Shown here: positions 1 through 9,645 of the stretch, in pieces
Numbering within the stretch: the stretch's first letter is position 1
Layout: each line of letters opens with the position of its first letter
NCBI RefSeq assembly: GCF_001673315.1
Contig: NZ_LZLQ01000086.1
Span: 1-64,000 of the forward strand
Source of the DNA: Mycobacterium asiaticum
GTDB lineage: Bacteria; Actinomycetota; Actinomycetes; Mycobacteriales; Mycobacteriaceae
Direction of reading: 5' to 3'
DNA: 64,000 nt
Position numbers and translations under genes: made by a program
Notes under the pieces: generated by a model
Seen by the model: only the letters and a program-made list of their open reading frames with translations
What the model was told of the DNA's origin: nothing
The model's database searches: none

Positions 1-99
1 GGAGTCCATTCGCCGCGGCGCCTGGTGCGAACAACCAGTGAGTCCGACCACCGCCAGCGCGATGGCGGCGCCCAGCGTTACGCAGACTTTCCGCGACAT
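1..99 (-). CDS. lppK: LppK-like lipoprotein, N-terminal part (cut by window edge)
   Basis: An ATG at 99 opens a 33-codon reading frame that runs off the left edge. The visible protein has a short basic start (MSRK), a hydrophobic stretch at residues 8-19 and a lipobox LTGC at 20-23, so Cys23 should be lipidated and the leader removed by signal peptidase II. It lies divergent from mpa, the position of lppK in M. tuberculosis, and the start of the protein resembles that gene. The function of LppK is unknown. Because only the leader is visible, the lipoprotein call is firm and the gene name is by synteny. Confidence 0.75.
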   Translation of the reverse strand, partial: MSRKVCVTLGAAIALAVVGLTGCSHQAPRRMDS

Positions 100-382
100 C
101 GGGTTGCAGCGCTCAGCGGCGAAAAAACGGGTATAGACAGCGAAATGCAACAGAAGTCACACGCGCGCCGGCCGCGCTGGTCGCCGGAGTGGTCGGAAGG
201 CCTGTGGCTAGGGATTTCAGGGTCACAGAAGTCCTTTCGCTCGGCCCGAGTAGAAGCCGAGATTACCAGCGTGACCCAAGTTGTAACTTTTCAACCGCAT
301 TTGACTACACACATCAAACGCTGCCGGCCGGTAGCGTTGAACTATCCGCCACGCCATCCCTGGTGCGGGAAAGGAGCGCAAC
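100..382. promoter_or_regulatory. Divergent intergenic region lppK/mpa
   Basis: This 283-base stretch between divergent genes should hold promoters for both. A TTGACT hexamer at 301-306 and an imperfect 16-bp palindrome at 320-335 (centre CCGGCCGG) are visible. A clear ribosome binding site AAAGGAG at 370-376 serves mpa with 6 bases spacing. I cannot assign a convincing -35/-10 pair, and the short reading frames here look non-coding. Confidence 0.45.
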
Positions 383-2212
383 ATGGGTGAGTCAGAGCGT
401 TCTGAAGCATTCGAGACCCCTCGCGATATTCCCCTGTCCAGCGAAGATGCTGCCGAACTCGAACAGCTGAGGCGTGAGGCCGCGGTGCTGCGCGAGCAAC
501 TCGATAATGCGGTCGCACACCAGAACCCCACTCGTTCGTCGCGCGATGTGCATCAACTCGAAGCCCGTATCGACTCGCTCGCCGCACGCAATTCGAAATT
601 AATGGAAACTCTTAAAGAGGCTCGCCAACAACTATTGGCGTTGCGTGAGGAAGTTGACCGGCTCGGTCAGCCGCCCAGTGGTTACGGCGTCCTGCTCGGT
701 TCGCATGAAGACGAGACCGTCGACGTATTCACCTCGGGCCGCAAGATGCGGCTGACGTGCTCGCCCAACATCGACCTGTCTGTGCTGAAGAAGGGACAGA
801 CCGTGCGTCTCAACGAGGCGCTGACGGTTGTCGAGGCTGGGACGTACGAGTCCGTCGGCGAGATCTCGACGCTGCGCGAGGTGCTGGGCGACGGTCACCG
901 CGCGTTGGTGGTCGGCCACGCCGACGAGGAGCGCATCGTCTGGCTGGCTGAGCCGCTGGTCGCCGAAGATCTCCCCGAAGGCCACCCCGACGCCCTCAAC
1001 GACGACAGCCGGCCGCGCAAGCTGCGGCCCGGCGACTCGCTGCTGGTGGACACCAAGGCCGGGTACGCCTTCGAGCGGATTCCGAAGGCCGAGGTCGAAG
1101 ACCTGGTGCTGGAAGAGGTTCCCGACGTCAGCTACGAGGACATCGGTGGCCTGACGCGGCAGATCGAACAGATCCGTGACGCGGTCGAACTGCCGTTCCT
1201 GCACAAGGAGCTCTACCGCGAATACGCGCTGCGACCACCGAAGGGTGTGTTGCTCTACGGCCCGCCCGGTTGCGGTAAGACGCTGATCGCCAAGGCCGTC
1301 GCCAACTCGCTGGCCAAGAAGATGGCCGACCTGCGCGGTGACGATGCGCGTGAGGCGAAGTCCTACTTCCTCAACATCAAGGGACCGGAGCTGCTCAACA
1401 AGTTCGTCGGCGAAACCGAGCGCCACATCCGGCTGATCTTCCAGCGCGCCCGGGAGAAGGCGTCGGAAGGCACTCCGGTGATCGTGTTCTTCGACGAGAT
1501 GGATTCGATCTTCCGCACCCGTGGCACCGGCGTCTCCTCTGACGTCGAGACCACGGTGGTGCCGCAGTTGCTGTCGGAGATCGACGGCGTGGAAGGTCTC
1601 GAGAACGTCATCGTGATCGGCGCCTCCAACCGTGAGGACATGATCGACCCGGCCATCCTGCGACCCGGACGCCTGGACGTGAAGATCAAGATCGAGCGAC
1701 CGGATGCCGAAGCGGCACAGGACATCTTCTCCAAGTACCTGGTCGAAACGCTGCCGGTGCACGCCGACGATCTCGCTGAGTTCGACGGGGATCGGGGTGC
1801 TTGCATCAAGGCGATGATTGAGAAGGTCGTGGACCGGATGTACGCCGAGATCGACGACAACCGGTTCCTGGAAGTCACCTACGCCAACGGTGACAAGGAA
1901 GTCATGTACTTCAAGGACTTCAACTCCGGCGCGATGATCCAGAACGTGGTCGACCGGGCGAAGAAGAACGCGATCAAGTCGGTGCTGGAGACCGGGCAAC
2001 CCGGTCTGCGCATCCAGCATCTGCTCGACTCGATCGTCGACGAGTTCGCCGAGAACGAGGACCTGCCCAACACCACCAATCCCGACGACTGGGCGCGGAT
2101 CTCGGGCAAGAAGGGCGAGCGGATCGTGTACATCCGGACCCTGGTCACGGGCAAGTCGTCGAGCGCGTCGCGAGCGATCGACACCGAGTCAAACCTGGGG
2201 CAGTACCTGTAA
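383..2212 (+). CDS. mpa: Mycobacterial proteasome ATPase Mpa (ARC)
   Basis: Hexameric AAA+ unfoldase that captures pupylated proteins and feeds them into the 20S proteasome. The 609-residue length equals the M. tuberculosis protein. Residues about 45-96 form the coiled coil that binds Pup, followed by OB-fold domains to about 245. The AAA module has Walker A GPPGCGKT at 293-300 (Lys299) and Walker B ending in Asp371-Glu372. The C-terminus is GQYL with the penultimate Tyr that docks on the proteasome alpha ring. AAAGGAG at 370-376 supports the ATG at 383. It stands apart from dop-pup-prcBA, separated by a two-gene minus-strand block, as in M. tuberculosis. Confidence 0.98.
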   Translation: MGESERSEAFETPRDIPLSSEDAAELEQLRREAAVLREQLDNAVAHQNPTRSSRDVHQLEARIDSLAARNSKLMETLKEARQQLLALREEVDRLGQPPSGYGVLLGSHEDETVDVFTSGRKMRLTCSPNIDLSVLKKGQTVRLNEALTVVEAGTYESVGEISTLREVLGDGHRALVVGHADEERIVWLAEPLVAEDLPEGHPDALNDDSRPRKLRPGDSLLVDTKAGYAFERIPKAEVEDLVLEEVPDVSYEDIGGLTRQIEQIRDAVELPFLHKELYREYALRPPKGVLLYGPPGCGKTLIAKAVANSLAKKMADLRGDDAREAKSYFLNIKGPELLNKFVGETERHIRLIFQRAREKASEGTPVIVFFDEMDSIFRTRGTGVSSDVETTVVPQLLSEIDGVEGLENVIVIGASNREDMIDPAILRPGRLDVKIKIERPDAEAAQDIFSKYLVETLPVHADDLAEFDGDRGACIKAMIEKVVDRMYAEIDDNRFLEVTYANGDKEVMYFKDFNSGAMIQNVVDRAKKNAIKSVLETGQPGLRIQHLLDSIVDEFAENEDLPNTTNPDDWARISGKKGERIVYIRTLVTGKSSSASRAIDTESNLGQYL

Positions 2213-2243
2213 GCCGCTAGCTCGACCTGTAAGCGCTAGCTCG
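2205..2243. repeat. Adjacent direct repeat across the mpa stop codon
   Basis: Two nearly identical copies lie back to back: ACCTGTAAGCCGCTAGCTCG at 2205-2224 and the same sequence lacking one C at 2225-2243. The first copy contains the mpa stop codon. The second contains the stop codon of the convergent gene. It looks like a small, recent tandem duplication between convergent genes. Confidence 0.85.
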
Positions 2244-2877
2244 CCAGCGAGTAGCTGTTCGTCAGGTCGTCCTGCAGCACTTGGGCTGCTTGGGTTGTGG
2301 TGTCGACGCGCAGTTCGTCGTCCAGCACGCGCGAGTGGTAGGACCAACCCGTCGGAAGCTTGAGTCGGTCGCCGAGCGTGGGCAGATCGGCGCGCGAGAG
2401 TTCAGGGTCGACGACCTGGCTCCACGTCTGCATCACCCATTGGCGCCCGTGCGGGTCCTGAAGTTCATAGATTTCCTGCCCTCGGTTGAAGACGAAGACC
2501 GTGTGCCTGCTCACTTGGTTGACGGTGTAGGGCGTGGGGTTCATCGACGACAACAGAACGGTGGCCTGCAGCAGCATGTCGATGCCGCCGAAGGTCTTGA
2601 TGATCTGCGGGCCCTGCTGGTTCTTTTCGATGCGGTTCATCAACCAGTAGCGCGGACCGTTGAGAAGAGCTGTGGCAGCACCGTTTTCGGTCGCGATGGC
2701 ATGAGCGTCGAGTGCCTTCCACAGGTCTTCGGGACAATCGTTGAGCGGAAAGCTGTTGTAGACGGTGGCTTGCGGACCCGCTTCGCCGGGAGTCACGAGA
2801 AGCACTTCGCCGTAACGTTTCCCGGACAGGTCGCCCGATTGTTCGGGCATCGCGGAGTTCGATTGAGGGGCTGACAC
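2236..2877 (-). CDS. Conserved hypothetical protein (Rv2114-like)
   Basis: A 213-residue soluble protein with no signal peptide or membrane segment. It sits at the position and orientation of M. tuberculosis Rv2114, convergent with mpa, and follows the membrane protein gene at 2887-4077 with only a 9-base gap, so the two are probably co-transcribed. I recognise no enzymatic motif. The middle (residues about 60-160) is the most structured-looking part, with a run of hydrophobic and aromatic residues. Its closeness to the proteasome genes is conserved in mycobacteria, but no role in pupylation can be inferred from the sequence. Confidence 0.8.
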   Translation of the reverse strand: MSAPQSNSAMPEQSGDLSGKRYGEVLLVTPGEAGPQATVYNSFPLNDCPEDLWKALDAHAIATENGAATALLNGPRYWLMNRIEKNQQGPQIIKTFGGIDMLLQATVLLSSMNPTPYTVNQVSRHTVFVFNRGQEIYELQDPHGRQWVMQTWSQVVDPELSRADLPTLGDRLKLPTGWSYHSRVLDDELRVDTTTQAAQVLQDDLTNSYSLAS

Positions 2878-2886
2878 AGGGTGAAC

Positions 2887-4077
2887 CTAATCACCCAGGT
2901 CAGCGGCGTCAACACTGGTCATCGGCGCGTTCACCACTCGGCTGCGGTACCGGTTGCGGGCGGTCAGGGTGAGGTGCAGATCGTCGATCAACGGGTCGAC
3001 GAAGGTAGAGCGGTAGTCGTCATCACCGGCCGCGCGGGCGCTGATGTACATGAACGTCAACGCGCCCAGGAACAGACAGAGGTGCACCAGGGAGTCGGGC
3101 ACCGGCACCGTCAATCCGAGCACGGTGGAGTTGTTGTCGGTGGTGCGGGCCCACTCCTGCAGGAGGCCGGGGGTAAGCACGATCAGGCCCAGCGTCACAT
3201 AGATTCCGGCGGTGAGCGCCGCCACCACCATGATCTGCGCGAGTTGGGACGCCGCCAGCACGAAGACTACGTTGACGCGTTCGGCCCGACTCAGCGGCGG
3301 GCTGCCGGACGGATCCGGCATCGACTCGAAAGGCGTGTCGGACAAGCGTTCTCGGTCGAGGGCCACGGCTGCGGGTCTGCGCAGCATTGGCTTGACTCGT
3401 TCGGCGGTGGCAGAGACCACGAAGGCGGCGGCAATGCCGATCAGAAAGACGATCGCCAGCGCCAGCCGGTCCCCGCTGATGGTCGCGGCCATCAGCCAGA
3501 CGTTGCCGTTGAAGAACACCAGTGTGGTCAGCAGCACCACGGGCAGCGCCCGCACTGCGAGTCCGCCGATCGTCGCGAGGTGCGAAAGCGTCATGCGGGC
3601 CGACCACCCGGTCACCGAGCCGACTCCGCAGCCGGTCAGCACCAGCATCACGACGGCCGCGCCGACAGCGTTGGCCAAGTGTGATGGGCCGCTCTCGATC
3701 ACGATCGCGATTCCGACGATGATGATCGCCGCCGTCGCCGCCAGCGCCCTGCCGCGGCCGCTGGGGATTCGAGACACCAACCACCCGACAACAGTCATCG
3801 CTATCGGGGCGACTGCGATCAGGATCAACAGAAACCATTCCCGCGGCGACGGCGTGCCGTCGATGATCACGTCCTTGCCGTCAGTGACGAACAGCACCGG
3901 CAATGCCCAGCAGTGCAACGTCGCGTAGGCCGCCAACATCGGGGCCGAGCGCGACCAGAGTCGCCGCCACCGCCCACGCGTGGTCAGTACCGACGGAAGG
4001 CCACGCTGCAAGAACCAGTTCTCGGCTTCGTTGGTCGCCGACCGCCGTCGCGCCCGTGAGCGCAAAGAACGACTCAT
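2887..4077 (-). CDS. Integral membrane protein (Rv2113-like)
   Basis: A 396-residue protein with an Arg-rich cytoplasmic start (MSRSLRSRARRR) and about eight hydrophobic segments spread between residues 50 and 360. A loop of roughly 45 polar residues at about 230-275 separates the first group from the last segments. It is the first gene of a minus-strand pair and is transcribed away from dop. Position and topology match Rv2113 of M. tuberculosis, a conserved membrane protein of unknown function. No transporter signature is recognisable. Confidence 0.8.
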   Translation of the reverse strand: MSRSLRSRARRRSATNEAENWFLQRGLPSVLTTRGRWRRLWSRSAPMLAAYATLHCWALPVLFVTDGKDVIIDGTPSPREWFLLILIAVAPIAMTVVGWLVSRIPSGRGRALAATAAIIIVGIAIVIESGPSHLANAVGAAVVMLVLTGCGVGSVTGWSARMTLSHLATIGGLAVRALPVVLLTTLVFFNGNVWLMAATISGDRLALAIVFLIGIAAAFVVSATAERVKPMLRRPAAVALDRERLSDTPFESMPDPSGSPPLSRAERVNVVFVLAASQLAQIMVVAALTAGIYVTLGLIVLTPGLLQEWARTTDNNSTVLGLTVPVPDSLVHLCLFLGALTFMYISARAAGDDDYRSTFVDPLIDDLHLTLTARNRYRSRVVNAPMTSVDAADLGD

Positions 4078-4401
4078 GCCGGGTCACACTAGCCTCGGCA
4101 AGCACGTTGCGCCGCGCTCTCGGCCGCCGCCACGATTGGCTGTCTGCCGGGCGACTGCAACCATTTGCGTTTTTGATTGTGTGACTAGGGCTTTCAGTGT
4201 GCGGCAGCGGCGGGATTTTCGGGCCTGGGGCCGCCGCAGACGCACACCGCAAACCGCCGCTGCACACCCGATTGCCGACGTCGGCAATCCGGCGCCAAGA
4301 CCGTCCCCGTCCCTGCAGTGATCGTCGGCTGCTCCCGCCCCGACACCCGTCCTCACCGGGCCGCACACAGCCCGCGTCGCCGACGGGCCTAGGCTCAAGG
4401 G
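4078..4401. promoter_or_regulatory. Divergent control region upstream of dop
   Basis: This 324-base gene-free stretch separates dop from the divergent membrane-protein gene and must hold both promoters. It contains a perfect 20-bp palindrome at 4270-4289 (listed separately) and an AAGGG ribosome binding site just before the dop ATG. I see no confident -10/-35 pair. Reading frames across it are fragments of shadow frames. Confidence 0.5.
4270..4289. promoter_or_regulatory. Perfect 20-bp palindrome, candidate operator
   Basis: GATTGCCGACGTCGGCAATC reads identically on both strands with no spacer. It lies 112 bases before the dop start in the divergent intergenic region, a natural place for a dimeric repressor or activator. 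It does not match the mycobacterial LexA box or IdeR box. No regulator gene adjoins it. Confidence 0.5.
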
Positions 4402-5898
4402 ATGCAACGGATTATCGGAACGGAGGTCGAGTACGGCATCTCCTCGCCGTCCGACCCGACCGCTAACCCGATCCTCACCTCTACCCAGGCGGTTCTGGCG
4501 TACGCCGCCGCGGCCGGCATTCAACGCGCCAAACGGACCCGCTGGGATTACGAGGTCGAGTCGCCACTGCGCGACGCTCGTGGTTTCGACCTGAGCCGGT
4601 CGGCAGGACCGCCCCCCGTGGTGGATGCCGACGAGGTCGGCGCCGCCAACATGATCCTGACCAATGGGGCGCGGCTCTACGTCGATCATGCGCACCCGGA
4701 GTACTCCGCCCCCGAATGCACCGACCCGATGGACGCGGTGATCTGGGACAAAGCCGGTGAGCGGGTGATGGAGGCCGCCGCCCGCCATGTCGCCAGCGTG
4801 CCCGGCGCCGCGAAACTGCAGCTCTACAAGAACAACGTCGACGGCAAGGGCGCGTCGTACGGATCGCATGAGAACTACCTGATGTCGCGGCAGACGCCGT
4901 TCTCGGCCATCATCGCCGGGCTCACGCCGTTCCTGGTGTCCCGGCAGGTGGTGACGGGTTCGGGACGGGTCGGCATCGGGGCCTCCGGCGACGAGGCCGG
5001 CTTTCAGCTGTCCCAGCGCTCCGACTACATCGAGGTCGAGGTTGGCCTGGAAACCACCCTCAAGCGCGGCATCATCAACACCCGTGACGAGCCGCACGCC
5101 GACGCCGACCGGTACCGCCGGCTGCACGTCATCATCGGCGACGCAAACCTGGCCGAGACGTCCACGTATCTGAAGCTGGGCACGACGGCGCTGGTCCTCG
5201 ACCTGATCGAAGAGGGCATCGACCTCACCGACCTGGCCCTGGCCCGCCCGGTGCACGCGGTCCACGCCATCAGCCGCGACCCATCGCTGCGTCAAACCGT
5301 GGCCCTGGCCGACGGTCGGGAACTCACCGGGCTTGCGTTGCAACGGATCTACCTCGACCGGGTGGCCAAGCTGGTGGACAGTCGCGACCCGGATTCGCGC
5401 GCCTCGCACGTCGTCGAGACCTGGGCGCATGTGCTCGACCAACTCGAGCGGGACCCGATGGACTGTGCCGAGTTGCTGGACTGGCCGGCCAAGCTGCGAC
5501 TGCTGGAAGGCTTCCGCCAGCGCGAGAATCTGAACTGGTCGGCGCCCCGGTTGCACCTGGTTGACCTGCAGTACTCCGATGTCCGCCTGGATAAAGGCCT
5601 GTACAACCGCCTGGTGGCCCGCGGCTCGATGAAGCGCCTGGTCACCGAACATCAGGTGCTGGAAGCGGTGGACAATCCGCCGACGGACACGCGGGCGTAC
5701 TTCCGCGGCGAGTGCCTGCGCCGGTTCGGGGCGGACATCGCCGCCGCGAGTTGGGACTCGGTGATCTTCGACCTGGGCGGCGACTCGCTGGTCCGGATCC
5801 CGACGCTGGAGCCCCTGCGGGGCAGCAAGGCGCACGTGGGAGCACTGCTCGATTCGGTGGACAGCGCGGTTGAACTGGTGGAACAACTCACCAGCTAG
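4402..5898 (+). CDS. dop: Pup deamidase/depupylase Dop
   Basis: Deamidates the C-terminal Gln of Pup to Glu so that PafA can use it, and also removes Pup from conjugates. It belongs to the carboxylate-amine ligase (glutamine synthetase-like) fold. Visible landmarks are the Mg-binding GTEVEYG at 6-12 (Glu8, Glu10), Asp95 in the YVDHAHPEY motif corresponding to the catalytic Asp, and the conserved block [15 protein letters not shown] that it shares with PafA. Residues about 40-80 carry the Dop-specific loop region. At 498 residues it matches family length. It leads the pup-prcB-prcA genes, with pup starting 113 bases after its stop. Confidence 0.97.
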   Translation: MQRIIGTEVEYGISSPSDPTANPILTSTQAVLAYAAAAGIQRAKRTRWDYEVESPLRDARGFDLSRSAGPPPVVDADEVGAANMILTNGARLYVDHAHPEYSAPECTDPMDAVIWDKAGERVMEAAARHVASVPGAAKLQLYKNNVDGKGASYGSHENYLMSRQTPFSAIIAGLTPFLVSRQVVTGSGRVGIGASGDEAGFQLSQRSDYIEVEVGLETTLKRGIINTRDEPHADADRYRRLHVIIGDANLAETSTYLKLGTTALVLDLIEEGIDLTDLALARPVHAVHAISRDPSLRQTVALADGRELTGLALQRIYLDRVAKLVDSRDPDSRASHVVETWAHVLDQLERDPMDCAELLDWPAKLRLLEGFRQRENLNWSAPRLHLVDLQYSDVRLDKGLYNRLVARGSMKRLVTEHQVLEAVDNPPTDTRAYFRGECLRRFGADIAAASWDSVIFDLGGDSLVRIPTLEPLRGSKAHVGALLDSVDSAVELVEQLTS

Positions 5899-6011
5899 GG
5901 CTGGTTGAACCGACGAAACGTCGGTGCTGACCGGTAGGGTAGAAAACGCCCACGGGCGATGGACACGCAGCGCGGCTTGTCAGAAGGCCCGCAACGAAGC
6001 AGGAGGCGGCG

Positions 6012-6206
6012 ATGGCGCAGGAGCAGACCAAACGTGGCGGTGGTGGCGGCGATGACGACGACCTCACCGGCACGACGGCCGCGGGCCAGGAGCGTCGCGA
6101 AAAGCTGGCGGAAGACACTGACGACTTGCTCGACGAAATTGACGATGTCTTGGAGGAGAACGCCGAGGACTTCGTTCGCGCTTACGTTCAAAAGGGCGGA
6201 CAGTGA
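6012..6206 (+). CDS. pup: Prokaryotic ubiquitin-like protein Pup
   Basis: A 64-residue, intrinsically disordered modifier that is ligated through its C-terminus to lysines of target proteins. It has a Gly/Asp-rich start, a helical middle (about residues 25-55) that binds the Mpa coiled coil, and ends GGQ at 62-64, so it needs Dop before conjugation. AGGAGG lies just upstream with good spacing. The stop overlaps the prcB GTG start in a GTGA tetranucleotide, so translation of pup and prcB is probably coupled. Confidence 0.98.
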   Translation: MAQEQTKRGGGGGDDDDLTGTTAAGQERREKLAEDTDDLLDEIDDVLEENAEDFVRAYVQKGGQ

Positions 6207-7075
6207 CCTGGCCGTTGCCTGATCGCCTGTCCACTAACCCCGCAAGACCTGGATTTCCGGCTGTAGAGCTGTCGTCCTTCGCTGACTTTCTGCGTCGGCA
6301 AGCCCCGGAACTGCTTCCTGCGAGCATCACCGGGGGAGGCGTAGCCGTGACCGACCAGCTGCCGCACGGGACCACCATCGTTGCTCTGAAATACCCCGGC
6401 GGCGTGCTGATCGCCGGGGACCGTCGTTCGACGCAAGGCAACATGATTGCCGGGCGCGACGTCCGCAAGGTCTACATCACCGACGACTACACCGCTACCG
6501 GCATCGCCGGAACCGCGGCCATTGCCGTGGAATTCGCCCGGCTGTATGCAGTCGAACTCGAGCACTACGAGAAGCTCGAAGGCGTGCCGCTCACCTTCGC
6601 CGGCAAGGTCAACCGCCTTGCCATCATGGTGCGTGGAAACCTGCCCGCCGCGATGCAGGGCCTGGTGGCGCTACCGCTCCTGGTGGGCTACGACATGGAT
6701 GCCGCTGATTCCGAAGGCGCTGGCCGCATCGTCTCCTTCGACGCCGCGGGCGGCTGGAACATCGAGGAAGAGGGCTACCAGTCGGTGGGTTCCGGGTCGA
6801 TCTTCGCCAAATCGTCGATCAAGAAGCTGTATTCGCAGGTCACCGACGCCGATTCGGCGCTGCGGGTAGCCGTGGAAGGGCTCTACGACGCCGCCGACGA
6901 CGACTCCGCCACCGGCGGGCCGGACCTGGTCCGCGGCATCTATCCCACGGCGGTCACCATCGACGCCGAGGGGGCGGTCGACGTCCCCGAGCGGCGGATC
7001 GCCGAACTGGCCCGGGATGTCATCGAAAGCCGTTCGCGCGCAGATACTTTCGGCCCCGACGGTGGTGAGAAGTGA
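6203..7075 (+). CDS. prcB: 20S proteasome beta subunit PrcB
   Basis: Catalytic subunit of the core proteasome. The 290-residue precursor has a propeptide of 56 residues. Autocleavage at Gly56-Thr57 exposes the nucleophile Thr57 (motif HG/TTIVAL). The body contains the expected GDRRSTQG stretch with the Asp/Arg pair near the active site, and SGSIFAKSS later on. GTG start at 6203 overlaps pup by four bases, and its own stop overlaps the prcA GTG in the same way, so beta and alpha subunits are made from one coupled message. Confidence 0.97.
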   Translation: MTWPLPDRLSTNPARPGFPAVELSSFADFLRRQAPELLPASITGGGVAVTDQLPHGTTIVALKYPGGVLIAGDRRSTQGNMIAGRDVRKVYITDDYTATGIAGTAAIAVEFARLYAVELEHYEKLEGVPLTFAGKVNRLAIMVRGNLPAAMQGLVALPLLVGYDMDAADSEGAGRIVSFDAAGGWNIEEEGYQSVGSGSIFAKSSIKKLYSQVTDADSALRVAVEGLYDAADDDSATGGPDLVRGIYPTAVTIDAEGAVDVPERRIAELARDVIESRSRADTFGPDGGEK

Positions 7076-7809
7076 GCTTCCCGTATTTCATCTCGCCTGA
7101 GCAGGCGATGCGCGAGCGCAGCGAGCTCGCACGCAAGGGCATTGCCCGCGGTCGCAGTGTCGTGGCCCTGGCGTACGCCGGCGGGGTCCTCTTCGTCGCG
7201 GAGAACCCGTCGCGCTCGTTGCAGAAGATCAGCGAACTCTACGACCGGGTGGGCTTCGCTGCGGCCGGAAAGTTCAACGAATTCGACAACCTGCGCCGCG
7301 GTGGTATTCAGTTCGCCGACACCCGCGGCTACGCCTACGACCGTCGCGACGTCACCGGGCGCCAGTTGGCTAACGTCTATGCCCAGACCCTGGGCAGCAT
7401 CTTCACCGAACAAGCCAAGCCTTATGAGGTCGAGCTGTGTGTGGCCGAGGTGGCCCACTACGGCGAGACCAAGGCGCCAGAGCTGTACCGGATCACCTAC
7501 GACGGGTCGATCGCCGACGAGCCGCACTTCGTGGTGATGGGCGGCACCACCGAGCCGATCACGAACGCGCTCAAAGAGTCCTACACCGAGAACGCCGAAC
7601 TACCCGACGCGTTGAACATCGCGGTCGAGGCGTTGCGGGCGGGTGCTGCCGACGCTGCCAGCAACGGCTCGTCCACGCTGAGTGTGGCCAGCCTGGAGGT
7701 CGCGATTCTCGACGTCAACCGGCCACGCCGGGCATTCCGTCGGCTCAACCGGGCCGCTCTGGATTCGTTGCTGGGCGAACCGGAATCTGACGGCGAATCT
7801 TCGGAGTAG
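7072..7809 (+). CDS. prcA: 20S proteasome alpha subunit PrcA
   Basis: Non-catalytic outer-ring subunit that gates the chamber and binds Mpa. At 245 residues it matches family length. It starts [13 protein letters not shown], the N-terminal gate region and following helix, and lacks a Thr-nucleophile propeptide. The C-terminal tail is acidic (SDGESSE). The GTG start overlaps prcB. It is the last gene of the operon and converges on the PPE gene ending at 7844. Confidence 0.97.
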   Translation: MSFPYFISPEQAMRERSELARKGIARGRSVVALAYAGGVLFVAENPSRSLQKISELYDRVGFAAAGKFNEFDNLRRGGIQFADTRGYAYDRRDVTGRQLANVYAQTLGSIFTEQAKPYEVELCVAEVAHYGETKAPELYRITYDGSIADEPHFVVMGGTTEPITNALKESYTENAELPDALNIAVEALRAGAADAASNGSSTLSVASLEVAILDVNRPRRAFRRLNRAALDSLLGEPESDGESSE

Positions 7810-7843
7810 TCACACTCGCCGGTCTTCACCGCGACTGACAGGC

Positions 7844-9502
7844 TCACCGCCAGGTGCTCGGCACCATCGGCGTCGCGGGGCCGCTCCCGAAGTCGTCGCC
7901 TGCCAACCTTGTCAGTCCGACGGCGGGGGCAGCGTTTTTGGGAAGGGTGCCGGCATATCCCTGTGGGCCCGCGCCTTGATCGGACGCCGTAAATACGGGC
8001 TCGACCTCGACCTGGGCCTCGACGTCGCCCCCGACGTCCTCGGCCAGGACCTCGACGTCGCCCTCGACGTCCGCGGCCAGGACCTCGACCTCGACGTCGA
8101 CGTCCGCGGCCAGGAACTCGTCGCTGTAACCCCGCTGCGGGGTGCGCTTATGCTGCCGGAGCCGCGCCCGCCGTCGGAGCGCACCCTTCGACTCGGTCGC
8201 TACCGCGGCGCTGTCCGGCTTGGGGGCCTTCTTCTTAGCGCTCGCGCTCGCGCCGGCGCCCATACCCGAACCGAACCCGACGCCGGGGGGTCCCACTACG
8301 TACGGCGGGGTGAATCCAGGGCCAGTGGCCGACGGGGTGGGCGGCGGCCCGCCCGCACCCGCCGGGGCCGTCGAGGCAGCCGGGGCTGGCGCCGGAGCGG
8401 GCGTGGAAGCTGACGTGAACGACGTTGTCGGAGAGCCCGTTCCTGCGGCCGGCCAGTCAGCAGACGCGGCGGCGGGCAGTTGCGTCGGCGTATCAGCAGC
8501 AGCGGGTGGGCCCGCTAACCCGGCCGCCCCGGCAAAGCCGCTCGCCGTCCCTGCGGGCATCAACATCGCGCCGCCTGCCGCGGCCAGCAACAACGGGGAC
8601 TGAGTTATGGCCGTCCCGAGCTGGGCGACATGCGTCGGCCAGTCCAACAGCGACAGCGCCAGGAAATACTGGATTGCCTGAGTCGGGTTCTGCGACATCT
8701 GCATGGTGTCCCCGATCAGCTCGAGGCCGCGAGCGAGGTACCACATCGGCTGGGTGGCGTCTGCGTAGCTCTCGTAGCCGACGCCGTTGAGCGTGCCGGC
8801 GCCCGAATCCCAGTAGATGCCGAAGATCTCCAGGAAGTCCGATATCAGCTCGGTCAAAGGGTTGGAAACCAACGGATTTCGGATCAGTCCGTCGATGCCG
8901 AAGCGCTCCAGGATCGGGGCGATCGCGTTGATCATGGCTCGCCCCGGATCCAGGGATGCCGCCGAACCAGCGGATCTCATGATGGGCGGTGCCGCCGACG
9001 AGGATGGTGTGGACGCGACCGCGGCCGTCGCAGCAGCGTGATAGGTGGTCATCGTGGTGGCGGCCTGAATCCACATCCGCACGTAGTCGGCTTCGTTGAG
9101 AGCAATCGGCACCGTGTTGATGCCGAAGAAGTTCGTCGCAACCAGCGCAGCGTGCGTGGCGTGGTTGGCGGTCAGCTCGGCCAGGGTCGGCATCGTAGCC
9201 AGCGCGGCGCAGTACGCCGCGGCCGCGTTCTGGTGCTGTGTGGCTGCAGCGGCATCGGCCGCACTGACTTCGAGCAACCACGCAATGTACGGCGCTTGAG
9301 CCGCCGCCCAGGATTCCCCGCCGAGACCTGCCCATGAACTCGGTCCCGTCGCGGCGACCAGATTGCTGATCGCCGCGGCGGTCGCGGCGTACTCGTTGCT
9401 CAATGTCTCCCACGCTGCCGCGGCCGCCAACAGCGACCCGGGGCCTGGCCCCTGGCTCAACAATGCGGAGTGCACCTCGGGTGGTGAGGCCATCCAGATC
9501 AT
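7844..9502 (-). CDS. PPE family protein, PPW subgroup, with expanded acidic repeat
   Basis: A 552-residue PPE protein, a probable type VII secretion substrate. The PPE domain covers about residues 1-180. The C-terminal PPW markers are GYAGT at 515-519 and PMVPSTW at 545-551. A Pro/Ala/Gly-rich linker (about 330-425) precedes a basic patch, then an unusual Asp/Glu-Val repeat at 466-502. No PE gene adjoins it. The ATG at 9502 has GGAGGA ten bases upstream, but the ATG at 9493 (MASPPEVHS) fits the usual PPE start equally well. In M. tuberculosis this position carries shorter PPE36 with PE22 and an IS-rich region, which is absent here. Confidence 0.93.
   Translation of the reverse strand: MIWMASPPEVHSALLSQGPGPGSLLAAAAAWETLSNEYAATAAAISNLVAATGPSSWAGLGGESWAAAQAPYIAWLLEVSAADAAAATQHQNAAAAYCAALATMPTLAELTANHATHAALVATNFFGINTVPIALNEADYVRMWIQAATTMTTYHAAATAAVASTPSSSAAPPIMRSAGSAASLDPGRAMINAIAPILERFGIDGLIRNPLVSNPLTELISDFLEIFGIYWDSGAGTLNGVGYESYADATQPMWYLARGLELIGDTMQMSQNPTQAIQYFLALSLLDWPTHVAQLGTAITQSPLLLAAAGGAMLMPAGTASGFAGAAGLAGPPAAADTPTQLPAAASADWPAAGTGSPTTSFTSASTPAPAPAPAASTAPAGAGGPPPTPSATGPGFTPPYVVGPPGVGFGSGMGAGASASAKKKAPKPDSAAVATESKGALRRRARLRQHKRTPQRGYSDEFLAADVDVEVEVLAADVEGDVEVLAEDVGGDVEAQVEVEPVFTASDQGAGPQGYAGTLPKNAAPAVGLTRLAGDDFGSGPATPMVPSTWR
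7997..8107 (-). repeat. Acidic Asp/Glu-Val repeat within PPE gene
   Basis: Codons 466-502 of the PPE protein form a degenerate repeat in which Asp or Glu alternates with Val, broken by short LAADVEG-like units. The DNA shows repeated GACGTCGAG-type units. It lies where other PPW proteins have a short acidic segment, so it is probably an in-frame expansion by slippage. Confidence 0.8.
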
Positions 9503-9645
9503 GTCCGCGCGGTCCTCCGAAGCGTCCGGGCATCAAAGTTTCGCATAGCCTAACTTTTATATTCGGTATCCCGTCAAGTGAGCTAGTCGGCGACGCGGGC
9601 GCGGCTGCGCACCGTCGCGGAGGGACAACCAGTACCCTCGATTAG

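Noticed and set aside
632..2020. A 462-codon open frame antisense to mpa
   Set aside because: Third-position GC bias of a high-GC gene creates long antisense frames. The product is His/Asp/Val-rich without domain character, whereas mpa on the other strand is a perfect family match.
7997..8107. CRISPR-like or non-coding repeat array
   Set aside because: Repeats are short, lack spacers of uniform size and keep the PPE reading frame, so they are coding repeats.
9503..9645. IdeR iron box near the PPE start (AGCCTAAC at about 9547)
   Set aside because: Only a half-site resembles the IdeR consensus; the other half is not conserved.
9503..9645. IS6110-type or other insertion sequence between the PPE gene and pafA, as in the M. 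tuberculosis DR region
   Set aside because: The gap is 143 bases with no transposase or terminal inverted repeats.
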